A stretch of DNA of 64,000 bases from Gracilibacillus suaedae (GCF_017599345.1 NZ_JAGFVL010000062.1:310001-374000); one strand, 5' to 3'; shown: positions 28,361 to 37,851, counted from the first letter of the stretch. Notes: generated by a model not told the origin, from the letters alone. Numbers and translations: made by a program.

Positions 28361-29167
28361 ATGCCTAAACCATACGTGTCAATTATCATCACAACTTTTA
28401 ATCGCAGAGTAGCGCTAGCAGAGCTATTAACAGCACTTGTAGAGCAAACATATCAAAATTTTGAAGTAATTATTATTAATGATGCTGGAGAAAAGGTCAA
28501 CGATGTGGCAGCATTGTATTCTGAATTAGATATAACCATCATCGATTTACCAGAAAATCGTTATCATGTGTATGCAAGAAATAAAGGAATAAAGAAGGCA
28601 GAGGGCGAGCTAATTATGTTAATGGATGATGATGATCTGCCGTTACCAATACATTTAGAAATAATGATAGCGCAAATGGGAGCTGCTGATCTCGCTTATT
28701 CAGATGTAGAGATTGTTAATTATCAGGAAACCAATAAAAAAAGAACACCTATTAATCATCATTTATTTGCTTATCATTTTGACGTTGATGCAATGAGGAA
28801 ATTTTCTACTTATGTACCATCCGGCAGTGTTTATCGCAAATCGATACATGACGAGATTGGTCTTTTCGATGAAAGTGTGCGTAATTACTGGGATTGGGAT
28901 TTCTTTCTGCGGGTAGCGGAAAAGCACCGTATTAAAAGAGTTCCAGTAGCAAGTATTTTATACGAATTTTCACAGTCAGGAAATAATCAATCAAAAAAAC
29001 TAGGAAACATGCGTTATTATTTGGATCAGCTTAGTGCTAAACATCAATTAGGAAATTTACCTACCAAAAATTTTTATTTACTATTGGAAGAACCTGACGT
29101 GAAGAAAAGAGAGGCACCAAGTGATCGGATTTGGGACGGTGTGACGATGCCAAAATCTAGACTGTAA
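28361..29167 (+). CDS. Glycosyltransferase family 2
   Basis: A 268-aa GT-A fold transferase. The N-terminus SIIITTFNRRVALAELLTAL and the metal-binding DDDD run in LIMLMDDDDLPLP near residue 90 are typical. No membrane segment is seen, so it probably acts at the inner face of the membrane on a nucleotide-sugar donor. The acceptor is unknown. The ATG at 28361 has GAGGAG 8 nt upstream. The MATE gene starts about 43 nt downstream and may be cotranscribed. The upstream gap 28063-28360 is A/T rich with a possible 22-codon reading frame (28268-28336). Confidence 0.88.
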   Translation: MPKPYVSIIITTFNRRVALAELLTALVEQTYQNFEVIIINDAGEKVNDVAALYSELDITIIDLPENRYHVYARNKGIKKAEGELIMLMDDDDLPLPIHLEIMIAQMGAADLAYSDVEIVNYQETNKKRTPINHHLFAYHFDVDAMRKFSTYVPSGSVYRKSIHDEIGLFDESVRNYWDWDFFLRVAEKHRIKRVPVASILYEFSQSGNNQSKKLGNMRYYLDQLSAKHQLGNLPTKNFYLLLEEPDVKKREAPSDRIWDGVTMPKSRL

Positions 29168-29210
29168 ATATAATGTGCTAAGTTTTTTTGAAGATGTAGG
29201 GGGATTTTTC

Positions 29211-30545
29211 TTGAGTAGACACCGTGACTTCACTAGAGGAAATATATGGATCGATTTGTTTTATTTCTCCACTCCAATTATGCTGGCCCAACTCTTGCAA
29301 GTATCTTATCAATTTATTGACAGCTTGTGGGTGGGTAATCTGATTGGAGCCAATGCATTAGGTGCTGTAAATATAGCAGGCACTGTTATTTTTACGGTAC
29401 TATCTTTTATTATAGGAATTAATAATACGACGTTAACGGTACTATCTCAACAAAAAGGAAAGGGAAATGAAGAAGGGGTTCAAACTTATGTCAATGCTTT
29501 CGTTGTAACATTGTCAGCTTTAGCGATTGTGATGGGAATTTTGGGTTTTCTATTTGCCCGGCCAATATTACTCTTGTTGGGAACACCAGAAACAATGATG
29601 CCGGAAGCAATGACATATTTGCGCATTAATGCGATAGGGATCCTTTTCTTAGTAGGGTATAACTTCATTAGTACTGCTTTACGTGCTGTAGGAGATAGTA
29701 AAACACCACTCCTATTCGTAGCGATAGCCGTTGTGTTAAATATCGTACTTGACCCCCTATTTATTTCAGTGATTGATCTTGGTGTACAAGGTGCGGCATT
29801 TGCGACGATTTTATCTCAAGGTTTTTCTTTTATTTATGGAGTTATTTTTGTTATCAGAAAGAGAATTATACCATTGAAATGGCTGACATTACCATTATGG
29901 TCAGAAGTAAAGTTGATTCTTAATCTCGGAATTCCGTCTGGTTTACAAATGGCGGTTATTTCTGCTGGTGCTGCAGCTATTATGAGTGTTGTTACTTCGC
30001 ACGGTGAAGCGGCTGTTGCTGGTTATAGTGCCGCTCAGCGTTTAGATAGTCTGTTTTTATTACCGGCACATGCGCTTGGTGCTACTGTTAATAGTATGTC
30101 TGGCCAAAATATTGGTGTAGGTAAATGGGATCGTGTCAAACAAATCGCAACGTATGGAGTTGTCTATAATACCGTGATTATGTTTTTGTTTGCCGGTATC
30201 ATTGTATTATTTGCCGAATTTGGTATCAGCTTGTTTATCCAGGAACAAGCTGCTATTCAGTTTGGTGCCAAATATTTAATGATTATTGCCTTCTTTTATC
30301 CATTTTTGGGTATTAATTTTGTCTTGAACGGGATTGTCAGGGCTTCTGGAGCGATGTATCAGGTTTTAATTCTGAATCTGCTTTCCTTCTGGGCACTTCG
30401 TTATCCATTAGCACATCTTTTTTCTGAAATAATAGGGGAAGATGGCATTGGATATGGAATTGGTGTAAGCTTTATGTTAAGTAGTGTCATTGCCTTTTTA
30501 TATTATCGTTTTGGAAGATGGCGTGAAAAACGTATCTTTTCCTAA
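29211..30545 (+). CDS. MATE family efflux transporter
   Basis: A 444-aa membrane protein with about 12 hydrophobic segments and the MATE signature near the N-terminus (STPIMLAQLLQVSYQFIDSL, VGNLIGANALGAV), repeated after the midpoint (LNLGIPSGLQMAVISAGAAA). It exports drugs or cationic compounds with sodium or proton exchange; substrate unknown. The TTG start at 29211 is preceded by TAGGGGG; the longer frame from 29175 has no site. A GC-rich hairpin without a U-tract (about 30548-30570) follows. Confidence 0.9.
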   Translation: MSRHRDFTRGNIWIDLFYFSTPIMLAQLLQVSYQFIDSLWVGNLIGANALGAVNIAGTVIFTVLSFIIGINNTTLTVLSQQKGKGNEEGVQTYVNAFVVTLSALAIVMGILGFLFARPILLLLGTPETMMPEAMTYLRINAIGILFLVGYNFISTALRAVGDSKTPLLFVAIAVVLNIVLDPLFISVIDLGVQGAAFATILSQGFSFIYGVIFVIRKRIIPLKWLTLPLWSEVKLILNLGIPSGLQMAVISAGAAAIMSVVTSHGEAAVAGYSAAQRLDSLFLLPAHALGATVNSMSGQNIGVGKWDRVKQIATYGVVYNTVIMFLFAGIIVLFAEFGISLFIQEQAAIQFGAKYLMIIAFFYPFLGINFVLNGIVRASGAMYQVLILNLLSFWALRYPLAHLFSEIIGEDGIGYGIGVSFMLSSVIAFLYYRFGRWREKRIFS

Positions 30546-30614
30546 GGCTCCTCCCATTAGAGGAGGTTGCACATAAAATGTAATTGCTTAATTTAAGAGA
30601 GGGAGTGAATGTGA

Positions 30615-31598
30615 ATGATTCGCGTTGGTTTTATCGGTACAGGAGGATTTACGAGGCATCATGTGGAGATTTTACAGGAAATCGAAAATGTGAAAGTTGT
30701 AGGGTTTGTAGGATCCAGCCAGGAAAAAGCTGAGCTTTTTGCCGAAAGATATTATGAAACAACAGGTTATCAGGATTTGAAAACGATGATTGCTCATGAA
30801 CAATTAGATGCAGCGTATATTTGTGTCCCACCTATGGCACACGAAAATTACGAGGAAATCCTGATTGAACACAATATCCCTTTTTTAGTAGAAAAGCCGT
30901 TAGGAGTAGATGAAGATAAAGTACGCCAAGTAAGGCAAAAAGTAATCGAAACTAATCATCTTACAGCAGTCGGTTACCATTTTCGTTATGCGGATACGGT
31001 GAAGAGGTTTCAAAAAATGCTAGAAGAAGCGGATGTTGGTACGATATTGGGAAAATGGATGGGCTCTATGCCTGGTGTTTACTGGTGGAAAAATCAACAA
31101 GAGTCAGGTGGGCAATTTAATGAACAGACGACACATATCGTTGACTTAATTCGTTTTTTATTTGGTGAAGTGAAGTCTGTTTATGCACAAGAAACCAATA
31201 AAGTTACAGAAAAACAAGATTCGTCTGTAACAGTAGCAGATGTAGGGTTATTTACATTAACATTAGAAAATGATTTATTAGTGCAAATAGCTAATACATC
31301 TGTTTTACCAGGTGGGACGGGTGATGTTGGCATTACTGCTTATACAGACCAAGGGATTATCGAATGGCAAATGAGTCATATAGAAAAGAAAATGCCTGAA
31401 AAACTAGAGAAATATATCGCAAGGCAAAATCCTTATAAACGAGAAAATGAAGCCTTTCTGCATGCTGTAAAAACGGGTGATCGTTCTAAAATTCTGTCCA
31501 ATTATGAGGATGGCTGGGAATCCTTTAAAGTCGCATTAGCAGCCCGAAAATCAGTTCATGAAAAACGGCTGGTAAATCTCGATGAATTGGACGAATAA
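30615..31598 (+). CDS. Gfo/Idh/MocA family oxidoreductase
   Basis: A 327-aa NAD(P)-dependent dehydrogenase. N-terminal Rossmann fold (GFIGTGGFTRHHVEIL) with the EKPLGV motif near residue 93 that carries the catalytic lysine, then the C-terminal alpha/beta domain (ESGGQFNEQTTHIVDLIRFL). The family oxidises sugars, inositols and related polyols; this member's substrate is unknown. GGGAGTG precedes the ATG. No sugar-transport partner is adjacent, so the pathway cannot be assigned. Confidence 0.88.
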   Translation: MIRVGFIGTGGFTRHHVEILQEIENVKVVGFVGSSQEKAELFAERYYETTGYQDLKTMIAHEQLDAAYICVPPMAHENYEEILIEHNIPFLVEKPLGVDEDKVRQVRQKVIETNHLTAVGYHFRYADTVKRFQKMLEEADVGTILGKWMGSMPGVYWWKNQQESGGQFNEQTTHIVDLIRFLFGEVKSVYAQETNKVTEKQDSSVTVADVGLFTLTLENDLLVQIANTSVLPGGTGDVGITAYTDQGIIEWQMSHIEKKMPEKLEKYIARQNPYKRENEAFLHAVKTGDRSKILSNYEDGWESFKVALAARKSVHEKRLVNLDELDE

Positions 31599-31658
31599 AT
31601 AAATTTGTTTCGTACATAGTAAACCTACAGGGCAAAAAAATTCCTTGAGGTGATATAT

Positions 31659-32402
31659 ATGTACAAACGTATGGTTTATTTATTCATGCTTTTAATGATT
31701 GGTTTCATGGTTGGCTGTAACGAGACTTCCTTAGAGCCGGAAGATCAAAATATTCAACCAGAGAATGTAGGTTTTGGTGGTCAAAATGACGGTGGAAATC
31801 AAGGGGAAATACCGGTTAACCCCGGAAGAGAACAAAATATCTTCGAGAATGCTAATCCGAACAATTGGTACCGTCAGGAAGATCGTAATTACGGCGCAGA
31901 TAGTAAACAAAGACAAACAACACAAGAAAAACAGCAAACAACGGAAGAAAACCAACAAACAGAACTACAAGATGATGACTATATAGATCGAAATGAAGAG
32001 CCGGAATCTTTTGACAGAGAGTCTTTAGATGGGCTTATTCAAAAAGTGGTCGAGCTAACCAATGAAGCACGTAATGAAAATGGTGCCGATTCCTTAAAAT
32101 TTGATCATGAATTGGCAAATGTAGCACAGACCAAATCAGAAGATATGGCTGAAAGAGATTATTTTTCCCATACTTCCCCAGAGTATGGCTCTCCTTTTGA
32201 TATGTTACAAGAGTTTGGCGTTGATTATACAAAGGCTTCAGAGAATATTGCTGCAGGCCAAGAATCAGCAGAAGAGGTTGTACAAGCCTGGCTTGATAGT
32301 GAAGGGCATCGCCAAAATTTGTTGGATCCAGAGGTAACACATATTGGAGTGGGTTTTGCTTCAGATGGGAACTATTGGACTCAGCTTTTTATTAAAAAAT
32401 AA
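31659..32402 (+). CDS. CAP (SCP/PR1) domain lipoprotein, YkwD-like
   Basis: A 247-aa exported lipoprotein. Signal peptide about 1-19 with a lipobox-like FMVGC (C20). Residues 21-125 are a low-complexity linker rich in N, Q, G, E and T. Residues about 128-247 form a CAP domain: LTNEARNENGADSLKFDHEL, SHTSPEYGSPFDML, ENIAAGQESAEEVVQAW, SEGHRQNLLDPEVTHIGVGF. The His/Glu cavity residues (H in FSHTSPE, E in SENIA, H in GHRQN) are present. Bacillus relatives include YkwD; activity is not established. The ATG at 31659 follows GAGGTG. Confidence 0.88.
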   Translation: MYKRMVYLFMLLMIGFMVGCNETSLEPEDQNIQPENVGFGGQNDGGNQGEIPVNPGREQNIFENANPNNWYRQEDRNYGADSKQRQTTQEKQQTTEENQQTELQDDDYIDRNEEPESFDRESLDGLIQKVVELTNEARNENGADSLKFDHELANVAQTKSEDMAERDYFSHTSPEYGSPFDMLQEFGVDYTKASENIAAGQESAEEVVQAWLDSEGHRQNLLDPEVTHIGVGFASDGNYWTQLFIKK

Positions 32403-32430
32403 ACGGAACCAGAAGTATTTGGTTTGTGAG

Positions 32431-32679
32431 AAGAGACTGGAACATAACTAAATAGGTAGAACGAGAATCCGAACAATCTGAACTAAGCGTAGGCAAAATA
32501 CGCAGACACCTGTAGGAACAGCAAGAGCCTCAGCTAACTGTGTGAAGTGTTTTTCTTCACACAGTTAGCTAAAGGTCGCCCGCGGAAAGCGAATTATTTT
32601 GCCGAATCGGTATGTATACTCAGACCTTCATGTTCGGATTTTTCTTTTCTAATTACTCTTTTGTCCCAGTCTTTTTTTT
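32431..32679 (+). repeat. Nested composite hairpin containing family H copy 4
   Basis: Three shells of inverted repeats: AGACTGGAACA (about 32434-32444) with TGTCCCAGTCT (about 32662-32672); AATCCGAACA (about 32467-32476) with TGTTCGGATT (about 32632-32641); and GGCAAAATA (32492-32500) with TATTTTGCC (32595-32603). At the centre is a perfect 16-bp stem AGCTAACTGTGTGAAG/CTTCACACAGTTAGCT (32532-32547 with 32555-32570). The outer 3' arm runs into TTTTTTTT, so on the plus strand the whole may also end transcription of the CAP gene. Confidence 0.8.
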
Positions 32680-32683
32680 ATCA

Positions 32684-32748
32684 GGGAAGAAGTATATAAC
32701 CATTGGTATTACAACTTTTATAAATAAGCAAGAAGGAAAAGTTTGATT
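32684..32748 (+). repeat. Dispersed ~65-bp repeat, family D, copy 2
   Basis: AGTATATAACCATTGGTATTACAACTTTTATAAATAAGCAAGAAGGAAAAGTTTGATT (read in parts) aligns with 777-838 and 36736-36800. It directly follows the composite hairpin. Confidence 0.78.
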
Positions 32749-32865
32749 AAAAAAGCAAGGATAGTTATACAGATGGAGTTACCATTTTGAAAGCTAGCTA
32801 GTGCAGTCAACCATTAAGGCTGACTTTTTCACTTTCTGATATTTTTGGGATAAATATACCTTTAA

Positions 32866-32962
32866 TTTAAGTACCAGAAATTACAAGTATGATGTCGAAA
32901 TGGTACTAAACAGTCAATTAAGTGCCAAAAATAGAAATCATACTATTAAATTGGCACTAAAT
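32866..32962 (+). repeat. Two tandem ~48-nt hairpin units
   Basis: Unit 1 pairs AAGTACCA with TGGTACT (about 32869-32907). Unit 2 pairs AAGTGCCA with TGGCACT (about 32920-32958). The units are related and the stem differs by a compensating A-T to G-C change. The rest of the gap to 33270 shows no gene. Confidence 0.65.
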
Positions 32963-33270
32963 CATAAAACACCCACCGATTTCCTATTTGATCCTCGTGC
33001 GTATTTGTATCTGTAAGAATTTTCAGTTTTTGCTCCGTATTCTCTTCCTTGGATAAAAGATTATATTTCGGTTGCCAGTCTCTTGTTGACATTCCAACCT
33101 TTCATTTAGTTCTATTTCGCTTTATAATAAAAAGTTATTCATGTAGTTACTAAAGGGAGTTATATTTTTTTTATATCCTTTTTATTGATATGTTGACTTC
33201 CTGATAAGTTTCGTAGTATCGTGTTACGGGTTATATGAAAAAATCTAATAATGGAACATGGTGGGGAATT

Positions 33271-34176
33271 ATGGAATTCATTGGAGTTTTAGTCCCGATC
33301 TTTAGCATTTTTGCAATTGGATATATCGGGATAAAGTTTTTACGTATAGATATTAAGCCTATTTCAACGATGACTTTATATTTAATGTCACCTTTTCTGG
33401 CTTTTCGAACCTTTTACCAAAATGACTTGAATATGGATTATCTATATTTAGGAACATTTTTAATCGTTTTATGTTTGATCAGTTTACTATTCTGCTATGT
33501 TGTTGGGTATTTTCGAAAATGGGATCAGCCAGTTCAAAGTGGTTTTATTCTGGCATCAGTGTTTATGAACAATGGTAATTATGGTGCGCCACTAGTATTA
33601 TTAGTGTTCGGAGAAGAAGGATTCCATTATGCTATTATTTTAATGGTTTTACAGACGTTGATTATGTGTACGATTGGTATTTATTTTGCGGCAAAAGGTG
33701 GCACTTCTGGACGCAGAGTAAAGATTTCGCCGTTGAAAGATGTAGTCAAAGTACCAATCGTGTATGGCGCGATATTAGGAATTATCCTTAACTTAATCGG
33801 CTTTCATATCAATGAACAAATGATGACAGCGATCGATATGGTATCCGATGCGACAATACCGACTATTATGATCGTACTAGGAATGCAGTTGGCTAAAATC
33901 AAGCTTAGTGATCTAGAATTGGGACGGGTTAGCTTAGCGGTTGTGTTTCGATTGGTACTAGCACCCATTATTGCTTTCTTTCTTACCTTGCCATTACCGT
34001 TGGACGAAATGGTAAAGGATATTCTTATCATAACTGCAGCAATGCCAACCGCGGCAAATACAACTATGTATGCATTGCAATTTGGATCAAGGCCAGGGTT
34101 TGTTTCGAGTGTCACATTAATTACAACATTATTAAGTATTATTACGTTGCCGCTACTGTTAATTTTTTTAGTTTAA
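33271..34176 (+). CDS. AEC family transporter (auxin efflux carrier-like)
   Basis: A 301-aa membrane protein with about 10 hydrophobic segments in two halves, typical of the AEC family (TC 2.A.69): FMNNGNYGAPLVLLVFGEEG in the first half, and MPTAANTTMYALQFGSRPGF near the end. Bacterial members move malate, malonate or other small acids; the substrate here is unknown. I prefer the ATG at 33271, with GGTGGGG close upstream; the ATG at 33235 has only weak ribosome binding. It is monocistronic. Confidence 0.85.
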   Translation: MEFIGVLVPIFSIFAIGYIGIKFLRIDIKPISTMTLYLMSPFLAFRTFYQNDLNMDYLYLGTFLIVLCLISLLFCYVVGYFRKWDQPVQSGFILASVFMNNGNYGAPLVLLVFGEEGFHYAIILMVLQTLIMCTIGIYFAAKGGTSGRRVKISPLKDVVKVPIVYGAILGIILNLIGFHINEQMMTAIDMVSDATIPTIMIVLGMQLAKIKLSDLELGRVSLAVVFRLVLAPIIAFFLTLPLPLDEMVKDILIITAAMPTAANTTMYALQFGSRPGFVSSVTLITTLLSIITLPLLLIFLV

Positions 34177-34228
34177 AATTAGCAGGAATGTCACGTTATA
34201 ATTATGTTAATATTCAGAATTGTTTTAA

Positions 34229-34280
34229 CTTTAGAATTTCTGACAAAAGTATTGAATTTAAAACCTGAATACTATATGAT
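34229..34280 (+). promoter_or_regulatory. Amino-acid ABC operon promoter with TnrA-like box
   Basis: TTGAAT (34252-34257) and TATGAT (34275-34280) with a 17-nt spacer. CTTTAGAATTTCTGACA (34229-34245) matches the TnrA consensus except at its first two bases. Its centre is about 50 bp before the expected start point, as at tnrA. The glutamine ABC operon of B. subtilis is TnrA-activated, which supports the reading. Confidence 0.68.
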
Positions 34281-34322
34281 AATCGTTATAAAATGTATAA
34301 ATAATAAACGGAGTGAATATTT

Positions 34323-35135
34323 ATGAATAAATGGATGATAAAGGGATTCGCTGTTTTATTGTTAGCGATTCTTGTAGCCTGTGGCACAGATGACAATTCA
34401 GAGCAAGCAGAAGGAACGAATGGTTCGGATGATAAACAAACCTTGTCTGTTGTCACAGAAGCCGGATTTATGCCTTTTTCTTATTTAGATAAAGGAGAAG
34501 TAGTTGGCTTTGATATTGATTTACTATCTGCTGTCATGGAAGAAGCAGGTTATGACTATGAATTAGAGAACGTAGGCTGGGATGCCATGTTACTTTCTGT
34601 AGAAGAAGGTGACGCTGACCTTGCTATTGCTGGAATTACGGTGAATGAAGAACGTGAACAAACATATGATTTCTCTTCACCTTATTTTGAATCTACACAT
34701 AAGGTAGTGTTCCGTGAAGGAGAAGGAATTACAAGTGGGGAAGAAATAAAAGAATTAAAAGTAGGCGTCCAATCAGGGACAACTGGTGCAGAAGCCGTTG
34801 AAAAGATTTTAGGAAAAAATCATGAAAACATCTCCAAATATGATTCCAATACATTAGCGTTAATGTCACTGCAATCAGGTGATGTGGATGCAGTTGTGAC
34901 AGATAATGTAGTAGCGGATGAATATGTTGCGAATAATCCAGATGCAAACGTTGAAATGATCACAGATCCTGATACGTTTGAATCAGAATTCTACGGTATC
35001 ATGTTCCCGAAAGGTAGCGAAATTCAGGAAGATATTAATGAAGCTCTTCAAACTGTAATTGACAATGGGACATATGCAGAAATCTATGAGGAATGGTTTG
35101 GAGTAGAACCAAACACCGAATCGCTAACCCAATAA
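34323..35135 (+). CDS. Amino-acid ABC transporter substrate-binding lipoprotein, GlnH-like
   Basis: A 270-aa family 3 solute-binding protein. Signal peptide with lipobox LVAC (C20), an acidic linker (residues 21-38) and two lobes with the family phrases EAGFMPFSYLDKGEVVGFDI, GDADLAIAGITVNEER and KVGVQSGTTGAEAVEK. It is the first gene of a three-gene importer operon (binding protein, permease, ATPase). Polar amino acids, probably glutamine or glutamate, are the likely ligands given the TnrA-like box. A short terminator after it should lower expression of the two downstream genes. Confidence 0.9.
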   Translation: MNKWMIKGFAVLLLAILVACGTDDNSEQAEGTNGSDDKQTLSVVTEAGFMPFSYLDKGEVVGFDIDLLSAVMEEAGYDYELENVGWDAMLLSVEEGDADLAIAGITVNEEREQTYDFSSPYFESTHKVVFREGEGITSGEEIKELKVGVQSGTTGAEAVEKILGKNHENISKYDSNTLALMSLQSGDVDAVVTDNVVADEYVANNPDANVEMITDPDTFESEFYGIMFPKGSEIQEDINEALQTVIDNGTYAEIYEEWFGVEPNTESLTQ

Positions 35136-35147
35136 TTCACTAATCAT

Positions 35148-35180
35148 AAAGCGTAGCGACCCCGTTACGCTTTTCCTTTG
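35148..35180 (+). terminator. Intercistronic attenuator between binding protein and permease
   Basis: AAAGCGTAGCG (35148-35158) pairs with CGTTACGCTTT (35163-35173), followed by TCCTTT. It probably sets the usual excess of binding protein. Confidence 0.75.
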
Positions 35181-35268
35181 TGTAGAGGAAGAAGAACGGA
35201 TTCCGTTTTACAAGGAATAAAAAAGGGAAACAAAAAGCAAAGTAATAAGTAAGAAAGGAGTTTACAAC

Positions 35269-35925
35269 ATGGACTTTAGATCTGATATTATCGTCGAGTA
35301 CTTCCCATTTTTTATGGAAGGTATGGGCTTAACCATCCTTATGTCAGTAGTCGGTGTTTTAATGGGGTGTATACTCGGTTTTTTTATTGCATTAGGGAAA
35401 ATGTCACCAATTCTGATCGTTAGATTGCCATTTATTTGGTATATTAACTTTTTACGAGGTACCCCTCTACTTGTGCAATTATTTTTATTTCATTATGCTG
35501 CTTTACCAGCAATACTAGGGTCAACTACCCCTGTCATCTCCGTCATGGTGACATTGTCACTGAATTCTTCTGCATATGTTGCAGAGATATTCCGGGCAGG
35601 ATTACAATCAATTGATAAAGGTCAGGCTGAAGCGGCCCATTCTTTAGGTATGAATAAGTTCCAAGTGATGCGTCATGTTCTCCTGCCTCAAGCGTTTAAA
35701 CGTTCCATTCCGCCATTAGGAAATGAGTTTATCGTTTTGTTAAAAGATTCATCACTAGGTGCAATGATCGCAGCACAAGATATATTATACTGGGGAAGAG
35801 CAGCATCCGGACAATATTTAAGAGTATGGGAACCGTACTTAATGGTTGCGTTAATTTACTTAGTGTTGACACTTAGCTTAACATACTTATTAAATTATCT
35901 AGAAAGAAGGTTAGATGTAAAATGA
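35269..35925 (+). CDS. Amino-acid ABC transporter permease
   Basis: A 218-aa inner-membrane protein of the HisMQ/GlnP family with about five membrane segments. The ATPase-contact (EAA) loop is [20 protein letters not shown] near residue 123, and the N-terminal [19 protein letters not shown] is characteristic. AAGGAG precedes the ATG. A single permease probably forms a homodimer. The last bases overlap the ATPase start by 4 nt. Confidence 0.93.
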   Translation: MDFRSDIIVEYFPFFMEGMGLTILMSVVGVLMGCILGFFIALGKMSPILIVRLPFIWYINFLRGTPLLVQLFLFHYAALPAILGSTTPVISVMVTLSLNSSAYVAEIFRAGLQSIDKGQAEAAHSLGMNKFQVMRHVLLPQAFKRSIPPLGNEFIVLLKDSSLGAMIAAQDILYWGRAASGQYLRVWEPYLMVALIYLVLTLSLTYLLNYLERRLDVK

Positions 35926-36644
35926 TTTCTGTCAGACATTTAAAAAAATCTTTTGGCGATTTAGAAGTGCTGAAGGATATTAATGTAGATATCAAGCAAA
36001 AGGAAGTTGTCGTTGTAATCGGGCCTTCTGGTTCAGGTAAGTCAACATTTTTACGCTGTCTTAACTTAATTGAATCGGTAACAGATGGAACAGTAACGAT
36101 TGATGGTGAGGAGTTAACGGACAAAAAAGTAGACATCAATAAACTAAGAGCAGAGGTTGGCATGGTATTTCAACAGTTCAACCTTTTTCCTCATAAAACC
36201 GTTTTGGAAAACATCACGTTGCCAATTGTCACAGTAAAAAAATGGAGTAAACAAGATGCAGAAAAAAAGGCAAAAGATTTACTTCAAAAAGTCGGCCTCT
36301 TAGATAAAGCGAAGGTATATCCAGAATCACTTTCAGGTGGTCAGAAACAACGTGTTGCCATTGCAAGAGCTTTAGGGATGGAGCCGAAAGTGATGTTATT
36401 TGATGAGCCTACTTCAGCATTAGACCCGGAAATGGTTGGAGAAGTGCTAGGCGTTATGAAGCAGCTTGCTGAAGAAGGAATGACAATGGTCGTTGTTACC
36501 CATGAAATGGGCTTTGCCAAAGAAGTTGGAGACCGCGTTATTTTCATGGATGAGGGCTATGTTGTAGAAGAAAACGAACCGAAACAACTATTTGACAATC
36601 CGCAACATGATCGAACAAAAGCATTCTTGAGTAAAGTGTTATAA
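35922..36644 (+). CDS. Amino-acid ABC transporter ATP-binding protein, GlnQ-like
   Basis: A 240-aa ABC ATPase. Walker [10 protein letters not shown] near residue 32, Q-loop [11 protein letters not shown], signature LSGGQKQR, Walker [15 protein letters not shown] and the H-loop histidine in [17 protein letters not shown]. It is coupled to the permease by an ATGA overlap. Its closest functional class is polar amino-acid uptake (GlnQ/ArtM/TcyC). The operon ends at a very strong terminator (36655-36700). Confidence 0.94.
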   Translation: MISVRHLKKSFGDLEVLKDINVDIKQKEVVVVIGPSGSGKSTFLRCLNLIESVTDGTVTIDGEELTDKKVDINKLRAEVGMVFQQFNLFPHKTVLENITLPIVTVKKWSKQDAEKKAKDLLQKVGLLDKAKVYPESLSGGQKQRVAIARALGMEPKVMLFDEPTSALDPEMVGEVLGVMKQLAEEGMTMVVVTHEMGFAKEVGDRVIFMDEGYVVEENEPKQLFDNPQHDRTKAFLSKVL

Positions 36645-36654
36645 CCATAACTTC

Positions 36655-36700
36655 AATACAAAAACCCGTTTCTTAAGTTAAAGAAACGGGTTTTTGTATT
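36655..36700 (+). terminator. Very strong terminator of the amino-acid ABC operon
   Basis: A perfect 20-bp stem: 36655-36674 pairs with 36681-36700 around the 6-nt loop AAGTTA. The core is CCCGTTTCTT/AAGAAACGGG with A- and T-runs outside, so it can act on both strands. Confidence 0.92.
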
Positions 36701-36735
36701 GGTGCAATCGGGTCGTTACGGACATTTGTTTTGAG

Positions 36736-36800
36736 GTGGAAAGCATATAACCATAGGTATCACAACTTTTATAAGCAAATAAGATAGGAAAAGGTTGATT
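36736..36800 (+). repeat. Dispersed ~65-bp repeat, family D, copy 3
   Basis: GCATATAACCATAGGTATC, then ACAACTTTTATAAGCAAATA and GATAGGAAAAGGTTGATTC align with the copies at 777-838 and 32684-32748. Confidence 0.8.
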
Positions 36801-36936
36801 CAAAACCTGCCACGGAAAAATACTTTCCTTCACCCAAGCGCAACTTCTACTCAAGCAAAGATTGCTTTAGCTTTCTTGTGAGCAAATAACGCTTATTCTA
36901 TGATAGAATGATCTTAAACTAGAGGAGGGATACAGA

Positions 36937-37851
36937 ATGAAACTTGTTCATTATCAGTTAAAACATCCTTATGCACAAAGCCGAATTGGCGTAATCGAAG
37001 ATAATAAGGTTATCGATTTACACGCTGCACAACAAGAGCTACTCGACCAACATATCATTGTGGCAGATAGTATTATCCCGGCAAACCCGAAAACATTTTA
37101 TCAACAGGCAAAAATACATATTAAACATGCTGAGAAACTTTTGGAACAAATAAAGCACCATTCTACAACACACGTTTTTGAACGAGATGAAGTTGTCCTA
37201 CATACACCGAGCCCTAACCCGTCCAAAATTATATGTATTGGAACAAATTATGCAGATCATGTAAAAGAAATGGGCGGTCAATTGCCGGAATATCCAGTCT
37301 TATTCTCTAAATTTAACAATGCGTTAATTGGCCCTGAAGATGAGATTCATAAAGCAGAAGCTACAGATAAACTAGATTATGAAGTAGAACTGGCGGTTGT
37401 TATTGGTGAAAAGGCATCAAAAGTAGCTAGAGAAAAAGCATTAGATTATGTAGCAGGCTACACAATTGGTAACGATATTTCAGCACGTGACTTGCAGAAG
37501 CGTACACCACAATGGTTGCAAGGTAAATCATTAGATCATACTACACCAGTAGGACCTTGGCTGGTAACGACTTCCGAGTTAAACGACCCTAGCCATTTAG
37601 CGATCAAATCCTATGTTAATGGCGAATTACGCCAATCTTCTAATACAGAACATTTAATATTTGATATCCCATATTTAATCAGTTTTATTTCCGATTTAAT
37701 AACATTAGATCCAGGAGATATCATTTTAACAGGAACACCTGATGGAGTAGGGGTTGCGATGAATCCACCTAAACTGCTTCAATCAGGGGATATTGTTACG
37801 CTGAAAATTGACCAAATTGGTACGTTAGAAAACAAAGTCATGAAGAAGTAG
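36937..37851 (+). CDS. Fumarylacetoacetate hydrolase family protein
   Basis: A 304-aa enzyme. A variable N-terminal part (1-90) is followed by the FAH fold with IICIGTNYADHVKEMG and metal ligands E149, E151 and D180 (DYEVELAVVIG, GNDISARD). The end LTGTPDGVGVAMNPPKLLQ is conserved. Members hydrolyse or decarboxylate 2-oxo acids such as acylpyruvates and oxaloacetate, or hydrate 2-keto-4-pentenoates; the substrate here is not clear. AGAGGAGGGA precedes the ATG. Monocistronic. Confidence 0.9.
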   Translation: MKLVHYQLKHPYAQSRIGVIEDNKVIDLHAAQQELLDQHIIVADSIIPANPKTFYQQAKIHIKHAEKLLEQIKHHSTTHVFERDEVVLHTPSPNPSKIICIGTNYADHVKEMGGQLPEYPVLFSKFNNALIGPEDEIHKAEATDKLDYEVELAVVIGEKASKVAREKALDYVAGYTIGNDISARDLQKRTPQWLQGKSLDHTTPVGPWLVTTSELNDPSHLAIKSYVNGELRQSSNTEHLIFDIPYLISFISDLITLDPGDIILTGTPDGVGVAMNPPKLLQSGDIVTLKIDQIGTLENKVMKK

